Positions 1 through 6,238 of a DNA stretch of 6,238 nucleotides are shown here, in pieces. The stretch comes from Planctomycetaceae bacterium (GTDB lineage Bacteria > Planctomycetota > Planctomycetia > Pirellulales > UBA1268). The position numbers and the translations under genes were made by a program. Under the pieces are notes generated by a model. That model was not told where the DNA came from, made no database searches, and saw only the letters and a list, made by a program, of their open reading frames with translations. The DNA is taken from NCBI GenBank assembly GCA_947453875.1, contig CANGIH010000158.1:1-6238 (forward strand). Reading direction: 5' to 3'. The number at the start of each line of letters is the position of its first letter. The first letter of the stretch is position 1.

Positions 1-1248
1 ACGCTCGCTGCGGTGCAATTCACGAGCATCGTCGACTTCATGATCGTGATGCCACTCGGGCCGCAACTCCTCGAGTCCCTCGCGATCGACGCCACCCACT
101 TCAGTTGGATCGTCTCCTCCTACACTTTCGCCGCCGGCGTGGCCGGACTGCTCGCTGCGGCCGTCCTCGACCGCTTTGGCAGGAAGGTGGTCTTTCTCTC
201 GCTCTACGTCGGCTTCATCATCGGCACGTTCCTCTGTGGACTCGCCACGACGTTTCCGCAATTGCTCGCCGCCCGGATCGTGACCGGAGCGTTCGGCGGC
301 GTGCTTGGCGGGCAGGCGATGGCGATCGTCGGCGACCTTTTTCCCGAGGAGCGCCGCGGTCGTGCCACCGGGGCGCTGATGTCGGCATTCGCGGTGGCCA
401 CCGTGGTCGGGGTGCCGGCCGGAATCACGATCGGCAACCGCTACGGCTGGCAGGTTCCCTTCATGCTCCTCGCGGCGTTGAGTCTTCCACTGCTGGCCGT
501 CGCGTTGGTGACGATGCCTCCGCTCGCCGGCCATGTCGCCCGCCGCGCGAATCACCCGCTCGCCGATCTCCGCGACACCCTCACACATCCGGCCCATCTC
601 CGCGCCTTCGCTCTGATCAGCGTCCTCATGCTCGGGGCGTTCGCCGTCATCCCGTACATCAGTGCCTCCTACGTCGCCAATGTCGGGGTCTCGGAGGCCG
701 AGTTGCCGGTGATCTTCATCTGCGGTGGATTGCTGACCCTCGTCGGAGCGCCGTTCATCGGGCGTCTGTCCGACCGCCATGGAAAACTGGCCGTGCTCCG
801 CTGGATGGTTCCGATCTCGGCGGTGATGATGATCGTGATCACGAATCTGCCGAGGGTGGGGATCGTCTGGGCGTCGGCCGCGACGGCGGTGTTGATGCTC
901 GCCAATTCGGGCCGCATGGTGGCGGCGATGGCGCTGGTGACATCGAGCGTCGAGGCCCACAAACGGGCAGGATTCATGTCGGCCAACTCATCGGTGCAGC
1001 ATGTCGCCTGTGGTCTGGGCACCGCCATCGCCGGCATGATCATCCGCGGAGAACCGGGCCAACCGCTGGTCCATTACGACACCGTCGGGTGGCTCGCGGC
1101 CGCGATGACGCTCTCGAGCCTAGGCATCGCAGGGCGGATCCGTCCGCTCGAGGCCGCTGCCCACACCACCCTGTTGGAGTCGCTCGCGGCCGCCGCGGAG
1201 GCCCAGGCCGATGCCGGGGAAGCCCTGACGGCGATCGAGGCGGAGTAG
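1..1248 (+). CDS. MFS transporter, DHA1-like drug/metabolite efflux family (5' end missing)
   Basis: This is an inner-membrane secondary transporter of the major facilitator superfamily, probably a proton-coupled exporter; the substrate cannot be read from sequence. The frame is open from base 1, and the first visible residues (TLAAVQFTSIVDFM) already lie in transmembrane helix 1, so the true start is off the left edge and the GTG at 13 is not the start. In visible numbering, about twelve hydrophobic segments can be placed. MFS motif A follows helix 2 (LDRFGRK, about 56-62) and is repeated after helix 8 (GRLSDRHGK, about 254-262), marking the two six-helix halves. Helix 4 carries the R-x-x-x-G-rich pattern (about 92-104), followed by FPEERRG. 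Helix 5 has a G-x-P-x-G pattern (about 137-141) like the DHA1 antiporter motif C. A central loop lies near 174-200. The last 35 or so residues form an Ala/Glu-rich hydrophilic cytoplasmic tail. It stops 82 bases before fabF in the same direction. Family assignment is firm; an efflux role is inferred. Confidence 0.93.
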   Translation, partial: TLAAVQFTSIVDFMIVMPLGPQLLESLAIDATHFSWIVSSYTFAAGVAGLLAAAVLDRFGRKVVFLSLYVGFIIGTFLCGLATTFPQLLAARIVTGAFGGVLGGQAMAIVGDLFPEERRGRATGALMSAFAVATVVGVPAGITIGNRYGWQVPFMLLAALSLPLLAVALVTMPPLAGHVARRANHPLADLRDTLTHPAHLRAFALISVLMLGAFAVIPYISASYVANVGVSEAELPVIFICGGLLTLVGAPFIGRLSDRHGKLAVLRWMVPISAVMMIVITNLPRVGIVWASAATAVLMLANSGRMVAAMALVTSSVEAHKRAGFMSANSSVQHVACGLGTAIAGMIIRGEPGQPLVHYDTVGWLAAAMTLSSLGIAGRIRPLEAAAHTTLLESLAAAAEAQADAGEALTAIEAE

Positions 1249-1250
1249 GA

Positions 1251-1280
1251 TTGTCACGAATCACCCGGGCACCCTATCCT
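1251..1280 (+). promoter_or_regulatory. possible sigma70-type promoter upstream of fabF
   Basis: TTGTCA at 1251-1256 matches the -35 consensus at five of six positions. TATCCT at 1275-1280 matches the -10 consensus at four of six, including the first TA and the final T. The spacer is 18 bases. Transcription would begin near 1287 and give a leader of roughly 45 bases to the fabF start. It starts three bases after the transporter stop codon, where an independent promoter for the next gene would sit. In a G+C-rich background these AT-containing hexamers stand out somewhat, but promoters in this type of bacterium are poorly defined, so this is only a suggestion. Confidence 0.3.
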
Positions 1281-1306
1281 CCCACGGCGGTCTTCCCTGC
1301 CGGAGG
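1278..1306 (+). other. weak hairpin in the fabF leader
   Basis: CCTCC at 1278-1282 can pair with GGAGG at 1302-1306. After a three-base bulge (1283-1285), GGCGG at 1286-1290 can pair with CTGCC at 1297-1301 (one G-T pair), closing a six-base loop. No run of T follows, so it is not a standard intrinsic terminator for the transporter gene. It overlaps the proposed -10 hexamer, so it would form mainly in transcripts reading through from upstream. The GGAGG arm resembles a ribosome binding site but is 24 bases from the fabF start, too far to serve it. It may be chance pairing. Confidence 0.2.
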
Positions 1307-1320
1307 ACGCTTGGACGCAG

Positions 1321-1325
1321 AGGAG
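1321..1325 (+). promoter_or_regulatory. ribosome binding site of fabF
   Basis: AGGAG lies five bases before the ATG at 1331, a suitable Shine-Dalgarno position. It supports this ATG as the start, in agreement with the protein, which begins directly with the usual FabF opening strand (R-x-V-V-T-G-L-G). The other complete gene in the window, at 2609, has no comparable site. Confidence 0.75.
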
Positions 1326-1330
1326 ACGAC

Positions 1331-2572
1331 ATGAAGCGGCGAGCCGTGGTGACCGGGCTGGGTGTGGTCACGCCCCTGGGACGGGCCATCGACACCGTTT
1401 GGAGCCGTCTGGTCGCCGGCGACAGTGGCATCGGTCCTGTCACCCTGTTCGACACCACCGGCTTCCGGGTGCAATTCGGCGGCGAAGTGGCCTGGGACGG
1501 CGAGAAGGAGAACATCACCAATCCGAAGGAGCTGCGCCGCCTCGACCGGTTTGTGCAATTCGCCCTCGCCTCGGCGATCGACGCGGTTCGTGATTCCGGG
1601 ATCGATTTCTCTGGCGAGGATCCCTATCGCTGCGGCGTCTCGATCGGATCGGGCATCGGCGGGCTGTGGGAGTTCGAGACGCAACACGAGCGGCTGCTCA
1701 ACAAGGGGAGCGACAAGGTCTCCCCCTTCTTCGTCCCCAAGCTCCTTCTCAATTCCGCCAGCGGGCATGTCTCCTCGATGTTCGGCTTGAAGGGGCTCAA
1801 CATCGCCACGGCCACCGCCTGCGCCAGTGCCACCAATTCGATCGGCTCCGCACTCCGGGCGATCCAGCATGGCGAGGCGGACGTGATGGTGACCGGCGGC
1901 AGCGAGTCTGCCCTCACCCCCATGGGGCTGGCGAGCTTCCAGAACATGCGCGCCCTCTCCTTCCGCTCCGACTCGCCGCGTCAGGCGAGTCGGCCGTTCG
2001 ACGCCGACCGGGATGGATTCGTCCTCGCGGAGGGGGCCGGCGTGGCGGTCATCGAGGAGCTCGAGCATGCCCGCCGCCGCGGTGCCCGGATCTACTGCGA
2101 GCTCAAAGGCTACGGGGCCACCGGCGACGCGGGCCACATCACCCAGCCTGACGACGAGGGGCAGGGAGCGACGCACGCGATGATCTTCGCCCTGCGGGAC
2201 GCCGGTATCGATCCCAGCGCCGTCGACTACATCAACGCCCATGGCACCAGCACCCCGCTGGGGGACAAGGCGGAGACGGTCGCAGTCAAGCGGGTGTTCG
2301 CAGACCACGCGCGGCGCGTGGCGATCTCGAGCACGAAGAGCCAACTGGGCCACACGCTCGGCGCCAGCGGCGGCATCGAATTGGCCGTCTGTGCGCTGTC
2401 GATCGCACGGGGGGTGATCGCCCCCACGATCAATCTCGATACCCCCGACCCCGATTGCGATCTCGACTACACCCCCAACGTCGCCCGTGACGCCCGCATC
2501 GACGTCGCGATGTCGAACAATTTCGGCTTCGGCGGGCACAATGCCTCGCTCGTCGTGGCGAGGATGCCCTGA
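1331..2572 (+). CDS. fabF: 3-oxoacyl-[acyl-carrier-protein] synthase II (KAS II)
   Basis: FabF performs the decarboxylating Claisen condensation of malonyl-ACP with an acyl-ACP, the chain-extending step of type II fatty acid synthesis, in the cytoplasm as a homodimer. The 413-residue length is typical of the family. The N-terminal thiolase-fold half begins with RAVVTGLGVVTPLG (4-17). The nucleophile is Cys164 in TACASATNSIG. The two catalytic histidines are His304 (NAHGTSTPLGD) and His341 (KSQLGHTLGASG), with the conserved Lys336 just before the second. The glycine-rich gating loop NNFGFGGHNAS is at 396-406, with Phe400 as the likely acyl-pocket gate. All active-site residues are present, so it should be a true condensing enzyme and not a chain-length-factor paralogue. 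It has its own ribosome binding site and a possible promoter. No acyl-carrier-protein gene lies in the adjoining DNA on either side, unlike the common acpP-fabF pair, so it may be an extra copy. Downstream is an exported esterase after 36 bases. Confidence 0.96.
   Translation: MKRRAVVTGLGVVTPLGRAIDTVWSRLVAGDSGIGPVTLFDTTGFRVQFGGEVAWDGEKENITNPKELRRLDRFVQFALASAIDAVRDSGIDFSGEDPYRCGVSIGSGIGGLWEFETQHERLLNKGSDKVSPFFVPKLLLNSASGHVSSMFGLKGLNIATATACASATNSIGSALRAIQHGEADVMVTGGSESALTPMGLASFQNMRALSFRSDSPRQASRPFDADRDGFVLAEGAGVAVIEELEHARRRGARIYCELKGYGATGDAGHITQPDDEGQGATHAMIFALRDAGIDPSAVDYINAHGTSTPLGDKAETVAVKRVFADHARRVAISSTKSQLGHTLGASGGIELAVCALSIARGVIAPTINLDTPDPDCDLDYTPNVARDARIDVAMSNNFGFGGHNASLVVARMP
2305..2321 (+). 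repeat. GC-rich inverted repeat inside fabF
   Basis: CCACGCGC and GCGCGTGG are exact reverse complements around a single central G, giving a 17-base near-palindrome. As RNA it would fold with seven G/C-rich pairs and a three-base CGG loop. It encodes the surface-type segment DHARRV (about residues 325-330), so codon choice for consecutive Ala-Arg-Arg-Val may be enough to explain it. No second copy was seen in the window. Confidence 0.5.
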
Positions 2573-2608
2573 CAGGGTGTCGCGGCCCCTCCTCTTCGGG
2601 TCCACCGC

Positions 2609-4498
2609 ATGCGATTGGCGATTGCCCTGCGACTTTTGCTGCCCGCCCTCGGCCTGCTCGGCGGCCTCGGAGGTCGCGTCGCCCCCGCCGAGCCGCCGAA
2701 TGCCTTGGCGACCGGCGCCCGGATCGATTCGGTGGCGGCCATGTTCGCCGGGAGCGACTGGGAGAGGGATCCCCTGGAGATCGAGGTGATCAGGGAGTGG
2801 GAAGAGGATGGGGTCGACTTCGAGGAGGTCTATTTCACCGGGCCGATCACCTACGGGGTGAAGACGAGGGTCCACGCGTTCCGCGGGGCGCCCTCCGGCG
2901 GCATGAACCTGCCCGGAATGCTCCACGGCCACGGAGGGGGAGGCTCGGCCAGCCTGCAGGCGGTGAAGTTTTGGGCCGAGCGGGGCTATGTGTGCGTCAG
3001 CTTCGACTACAGCGGCGAGCTTCCCGGGCGGACCCGGTTCACCGACTTCGGCGCCGCCATTCTCGGACAACGTGAAGGGAGGCCCGCGGCGGCCGAGGAT
3101 GTGAAGACCGCGCGGTGGAATTTCTGGTACGGCGTGACCGCGGCGGGGTGCAGGGCGGTGACGCTCATCGCCGCGCATCCGCGGGTCGACAGGGAACGGA
3201 TCGGGGCCTACGGCATCTCCGCCGGCGGATACCTCTGCTGGATGATGGCGGCGGCCGATCCGCGATTGAAGACGATCGTGCCCCTCTACGGGAACGCCGC
3301 CGGGATCGAGCGCGACCGGGCGACGTCGGCGCGGGTGCCGATCGTCGATCGGGCGGCTTTTGACCGCGAGGCATTCAGCCGCCATCCCGAGGCCCCGGAG
3401 CTCCACGCCCCGCTGATCCGTTGCCCGGTCCTCTTCATGACGGCCACCAACGACGGCTTCGATCTCGATGAATCGTTCGACACGCTCGACAGGATCGCTC
3501 CCCCCGCCCCGGCCCCCCGGCTCCTGCTGACACCTCGATGGGTCCATCACATGGAGCCGGCGGAGTCGCGGCTGCTGCCGGTCTGGATGGCATGGCAGCT
3601 CAAGGGGGAGGGAGCGGCCTGGCCGGCGACACCGGCGGTGGAGTTCATCGCGTCTGGCCCGGTGCCGGCGGTCGTCGTCCGACCGGAGGATCCCGACGGC
3701 GTGGCCGCCGTGTCGATTCACTACTCGATCGGCAATCCCAAGGCGGCCAGCCGTTACTGGCGCGAGGTTCCCGCCAGGCGGGAAGGAGGGACATGGACCG
3801 GCGATGCTCCCTTCACGCGGGCCGGCGAGAGGCTCCACGCCTTCGCCACGGTCTCCTACCGGGCCGGGCCGAGACTCAGCTCCCGGGTGATCGAGATCTC
3901 GACGGCGTCCCTGCCGGGGGTCAAGCCGACGCTCGCCTGGAGCCGTCAGATCGACTCCATGGAAGACGACCGGGGCTGGTATTGGGTGCCTGCGTACACC
4001 GAGCCGCTGACCTACGACGAGTATTTTCGCCCCTGGAGCGGCCCCGATGGATCGCGTCGATTCACCCTTCAACTCCCCAACAACCTCCCGGGCACCGGGC
4101 CGGAGCCCACGTTCCCCTTCGACATCGCCACGCAGCGCCTCGGCGACCCGCAGTGGCGCGGCACCGGACAGACTCGGCTGTTGATCGATTATTGGGGCCC
4201 CAATGCGCCGAAGGCGTTGCAGGTGCGGGCGGTCGAAAAGTGGTATCAGCCCGATGCCCGCGACTTCTTCCACACCCCCACCTTCCCCCCCCATCCCGAG
4301 CCGGGCTGGGTCACGCTCGAGCTTGAGGCGTCGGCGTTCCGCGACGGGGAGGGGAAGGCGATGGACGATTGGGGCGGGATCCAGGTCCTCGAGCTCATCG
4401 GCACGGCCGATGCCTCGAAGCCACCGGTGTGGGCCAACCTTCGCTGGGCCGACGCCCCCTCCGGCCCGGCATCCCCAGCGAATCCCTCCGAGCCTTGA
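2609..4498 (+). CDS. exported alpha/beta-hydrolase, acetyl-xylan-esterase / dienelactone-hydrolase type, with C-terminal beta domains
   Basis: This is probably a secreted or periplasmic carboxylesterase acting on a substituted polysaccharide; the exact substrate is unknown. A signal peptide spans about 1-27 (Arg2, Leu-rich core, Ala-Pro-Ala before Glu28). The hydrolase domain covers roughly 55-335. It has an oxyanion-type turn HGHGGGG at 106-112, the nucleophile elbow GISAG with Ser204, a likely acid Asp282 in TATNDGFD, and a catalytic His at 313 or 314 in WVHHMEP. Residues about 343-432 look like an immunoglobulin/FnIII-like beta region (SIHYSIG, YWREV, HAFATVSYRAG). Residues about 440-613 resemble a jelly-roll, carbohydrate-binding-like module ending in PPVWANLRW. 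A short Pro/Ala/Ser tail follows. At 629 residues it is about twice the size of a bare esterase. The ATG is the first possible start after the fabF stop, 36 bases upstream in the same frame, and has no Shine-Dalgarno sequence. The fold is clear; ester specificity and the two C-terminal domain names are inferred. Confidence 0.85.
   Translation: MRLAIALRLLLPALGLLGGLGGRVAPAEPPNALATGARIDSVAAMFAGSDWERDPLEIEVIREWEEDGVDFEEVYFTGPITYGVKTRVHAFRGAPSGGMNLPGMLHGHGGGGSASLQAVKFWAERGYVCVSFDYSGELPGRTRFTDFGAAILGQREGRPAAAEDVKTARWNFWYGVTAAGCRAVTLIAAHPRVDRERIGAYGISAGGYLCWMMAAADPRLKTIVPLYGNAAGIERDRATSARVPIVDRAAFDREAFSRHPEAPELHAPLIRCPVLFMTATNDGFDLDESFDTLDRIAPPAPAPRLLLTPRWVHHMEPAESRLLPVWMAWQLKGEGAAWPATPAVEFIASGPVPAVVVRPEDPDGVAAVSIHYSIGNPKAASRYWREVPARREGGTWTGDAPFTRAGERLHAFATVSYRAGPRLSSRVIEISTASLPGVKPTLAWSRQIDSMEDDRGWYWVPAYTEPLTYDEYFRPWSGPDGSRRFTLQLPNNLPGTGPEPTFPFDIATQRLGDPQWRGTGQTRLLIDYWGPNAPKALQVRAVEKWYQPDARDFFHTPTFPPHPEPGWVTLELEASAFRDGEGKAMDDWGGIQVLELIGTADASKPPVWANLRWADAPSGPASPANPSEP
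4285..4292 (+). repeat. run of eight C inside the esterase gene
   Basis: An uninterrupted C8 tract codes for the end of Phe559, Pro560, Pro561 and the first base of His562. The frame is intact on both sides, since the jelly-roll-like region continues to its expected end. Such tracts are slippage-prone both in the cell and in sequencing, so a frameshift reported here in a relative should be treated with caution. Confidence 0.6.
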
Positions 4499-4519
4499 GC
4501 CCTCCGCCGTCTGGAAACG

Positions 4520-6238
4520 CTACTCGAAGACGATCATGGCGTGGACGTCGAGCCGCGGCAGCGTCACTTCCACGCCCGTCCCGGTCTGCTTGATCGGCAG
4601 TGCCACATGGGCCGGTTCCTCGAAGGCGGTCGTGATCCCCATCCCGGAGAGGCTGACGGTGATCCCCATGATCGGCAGCGTCTCTTCGCGTTGGGAGGGA
4701 TTGTTCTCGGGGATGGCCCGATTGGCGGTCGTGTTCACCTCGTTGAGGAGATGGACGATGGTCCGCCGTCCTTCCGACTGCGTGTAGGAGGCTGTCTGAA
4801 CGCACAGCGGTGCTGCGACCTCGACCGGCGAGGGTGCTGACGCCGCCCAGCGGACGGCGTTGCTGATGAGGCGGCGCTCGTACTGGTAGGGGGCGAGAAA
4901 ATAGGCCTGCCCGATGTCGGCGGCGAAATAGGCACAGCGTCCCCCGGCCGTCTCGTTGAGGACGATGAATGGCCACTCGACCGGCACGCTCAACCGTCGG
5001 CCCAGCTTCTTCGCCCCTGCGGCGGCGTCGACATTCGTCATCCAGCCGATGTACTGGAGCCGATCGGAGCCACGCCGGTAGTTCGAGCGCACCACCGGAT
5101 CGTCGCTGATCGGGTGGAGTTCGGGGCCAGTGATGCCAAGATGGAGTTCGGTCCATTTTGGATAAGTGGGCCACCGCGCCGAGAAGTCTTCCGTCGCCCG
5201 GTAGTGGGCCCCGAAGACATCCGCCAGCGCGAAGTCGTCGCGGCGGTCGCCGAACTCGTCGCAGATCGAGCTTTCGTGCAGCGCCACCAGTCCGCCGCCA
5301 TCCCTCACGAAGGCCCGGATCACCTCGGTCGCCCGCGCGCTCAAACAGGCCGCGTTGGGGAGGATCAGCACCTTGTACTGCCGGAGCGTCTCCAGGGTTT
5401 CAAGGTCGGGCTCGATGAGGATATCGAGCGGGAGGTGATCCTCCATCATCGCCCGGAACACCCCGACCGCCGATTCCATGTGTGCGGGCATCCTCCGCTC
5501 GCCGGGGGCGAGCGTGCCGATATCCGGCGTATCCACGCCGCTGCCGATCCAGGCGCCAAGCGGCACTTCCGTGCGGGCACCTGGCAGGCCGTAGAGGAGA
5601 CGGCTGCTTTCGCCGACGAACATCGCGGCCCACTTCAGCGACCGGGCATCGCGGGTGAAGGGCTCCCGTTCCGCGGCGGCCGCATTGAGGTGCGACAGGG
5701 GCGTGTCGGCATTCTGCTGCCAGCGTCCCTGGGCGGGGATGCAGCCATTGGTCACGACCGTCATCTCACGGAGATCGCATTCCGCCCGGGGGGGCTGCAT
5801 GTTGAATTGCCCCTGTTCGCAAAGGTAGGGGAGAATCCATGCCGGACGGTCGCCGGTCAGCCCGCGGTAGTAGCGGCAGGTGAAGGCGGGGAGGAGATTG
5901 CTTCCCTGATCGGCGGGAAAGTCCCAGAGCAATTCGAGGAAGGGCGCGTCGAGCACCCGGTGCAAAGCGTCAGTCCCTTCGGCGGCGGGGGCGCCCATCC
6001 AGTGCCACCAGCGCCCCGGGCCGGTCGTCCACGGGGCGGTGACGAAGTCGGGCTTCACCGCTTTGAGGGCGGCGGTCCATCTCGCCACGAAGCGGGTGTA
6101 GCGGTCGAGCCGCCACTTGAGGTAGTGCCGGTATTCCGTCGAGTTGACGTCGCGGACGGCGGGAATCTCCCGGCCGCACTCGGCTGCGTAGGACGCGGTG
6201 CATGAAGGGCAGAAGCACTGCGCCCAGCAGCCGAAGCC
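4520..6238 (-). CDS. putative glycoside-hydrolase-like protein with beta-galactosidase trimerisation-like domain (N-terminal part missing)
   Basis: The C-terminal 572 residues of a larger protein are visible. The frame is open to the right edge and the sequence is protein-like to the first residue, so the GTG at 6088 is not the start and the true start lies beyond 6238. From the edge there is a Cys-rich stretch (Cys4, 8, 10, 13 and 21). Then comes the tail of a probable TIM-barrel catalytic domain rich in Trp and aromatic residues (KPDFVTAPW and WWHW near 62-80, LWDFPAD near 104-110). Residues about 255-345 show the pattern of a beta-galactosidase trimerisation / class I amidotransferase-like fold: LPLDILIEPDLETL, then YKVLILPNAACLS, then DGGGLVALHES and DFALADVFG. 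A beta-rich region with a conserved-looking NETAGGRCAYFAADIG follows, and the end (VEVTLPRLDVHAMIVFE) resembles the closing beta-sandwich of GH42-like enzymes. Catalytic acids cannot be assigned because the barrel is mostly absent. It converges on the esterase gene with 21 bases between them. Glycosidase function is inferred from architecture; a non-catalytic relative is possible. Confidence 0.72.
   Translation of the reverse strand, partial: GFGCWAQCFCPSCTASYAAECGREIPAVRDVNSTEYRHYLKWRLDRYTRFVARWTAALKAVKPDFVTAPWTTGPGRWWHWMGAPAAEGTDALHRVLDAPFLELLWDFPADQGSNLLPAFTCRYYRGLTGDRPAWILPYLCEQGQFNMQPPRAECDLREMTVVTNGCIPAQGRWQQNADTPLSHLNAAAAEREPFTRDARSLKWAAMFVGESSRLLYGLPGARTEVPLGAWIGSGVDTPDIGTLAPGERRMPAHMESAVGVFRAMMEDHLPLDILIEPDLETLETLRQYKVLILPNAACLSARATEVIRAFVRDGGGLVALHESSICDEFGDRRDDFALADVFGAHYRATEDFSARWPTYPKWTELHLGITGPELHPISDDPVVRSNYRRGSDRLQYIGWMTNVDAAAGAKKLGRRLSVPVEWPFIVLNETAGGRCAYFAADIGQAYFLAPYQYERRLISNAVRWAASAPSPVEVAAPLCVQTASYTQSEGRRTIVHLLNEVNTTANRAIPENNPSQREETLPIMGITVSLSGMGITTAFEEPAHVALPIKQTGTGVEVTLPRLDVHAMIVFE

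Noticed and set aside
833..844. Perfect 12-base palindrome TCGTGATCACGA in the transporter gene, a possible operator
   Set aside because: A 12-base perfect palindrome is expected about once in a window of this size by chance. It lies deep inside a coding region and encodes an ordinary helix segment.
105..1334. A 409-codon + strand frame overlapping the transporter and ending in the fabF start (ATGA-type overlap)
   Set aside because: It starts codons on the wobble base of the transporter gene and encodes an Arg-rich, non-hydrophobic, motif-free protein. The transporter frame has MFS motifs and helices, so the apparent coupling to fabF is accidental.
1274..4294. An open frame of about 1000 codons on the - strand opposite both fabF and the esterase
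   Set aside because: Its first codon base pairs with the wobble base of both + strand genes, which share one frame. Every stop codon in it would need A at a wobble position, which is rare in this G+C-rich DNA. The product is Arg/Gly/Pro/His-rich with no domain pattern, while both + strand proteins have clear motifs.
4484..4506. Direct repeat CCCTCCG flanking the esterase stop codon, considered as a target-site duplication
   Set aside because: It is only seven bases of low-complexity G/C sequence 16 bases apart, with no mobile element or inverted repeats between the copies.
5115..5151. Two copies of TGGAGTTCGG 27 bases apart
   Set aside because: They are in frame in the - strand gene and encode two Glu-Leu-His segments nine residues apart. 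The surrounding residues do not repeat, so this is not a convincing duplication.
4395..5174. A 259-codon - strand frame overlapping the 3' parts of the esterase and the glycosidase-like gene
   Set aside because: It is an Arg/Gly-rich shadow frame across two genes with recognisable protein patterns, and has no domain pattern of its own.
6061..6088. GTG at 6088 as the start of the - strand gene
   Set aside because: The same frame continues 50 more protein-like residues to the window edge, including a Cys-rich segment, so the gene begins outside the window.
5114..6205. A 363-codon open frame on the + strand opposite the glycosidase-like gene
   Set aside because: It has the same relation: its first codon base pairs with the wobble base of the - strand gene, so stops are suppressed by base composition. 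The product lacks recognisable motifs.

Overview
The window is strongly G+C-rich with G/C-dominated wobble positions. It carries three intact or nearly intact genes on the + strand and one gene entering from the right edge on the - strand, with no RNA genes, insertion sequences, CRISPR arrays or integrase-type genes. The combination of a large secreted multidomain esterase, a divergent glycoside-hydrolase-like protein with a Cys cluster, loose gene spacing and a start codon without a Shine-Dalgarno sequence suggests a planctomycete (Planctomycetota) chromosome. This is inferred from gene style and was not tested.

Layout, left to right. Bases 1-1248 (+) hold most of a DHA1-like major facilitator superfamily (MFS) transporter whose first few residues lie off the left edge. 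After an 82-base gap with a possible sigma70-like promoter, a small hairpin and a good ribosome binding site comes fabF (1331-2572, +), a complete 3-oxoacyl-ACP synthase II with an intact Cys-His-His active site. Only 36 bases later, in the same frame, is a 629-residue exported alpha/beta-hydrolase (2609-4498, +) of the acetyl-xylan-esterase / dienelactone-hydrolase type, with two extra C-terminal beta-rich regions. Facing it, with 21 bases between stop codons, is the C-terminal 572 residues of a putative glycoside-hydrolase-like protein (4520-6238, -) with a beta-galactosidase-trimerisation-like (class I amidotransferase-fold) domain; its start is beyond the right edge.

How they may fit together. 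The esterase and the glycosidase-like protein are both plausible polysaccharide-processing enzymes, so the right two thirds may be the edge of a carbohydrate-degradation neighbourhood. The MFS transporter and FabF are an efflux-type carrier and a fatty-acid elongation enzyme with no obvious link to that task. FabF has no acyl-carrier-protein gene immediately next to it. I see no clear evidence of a novel defence, mobile or regulatory system; the most worthwhile points are the domain architecture of the esterase and the identity of the - strand gene. Several very long open frames overlapping these genes are explained by wobble-position G+C bias and are rejected.
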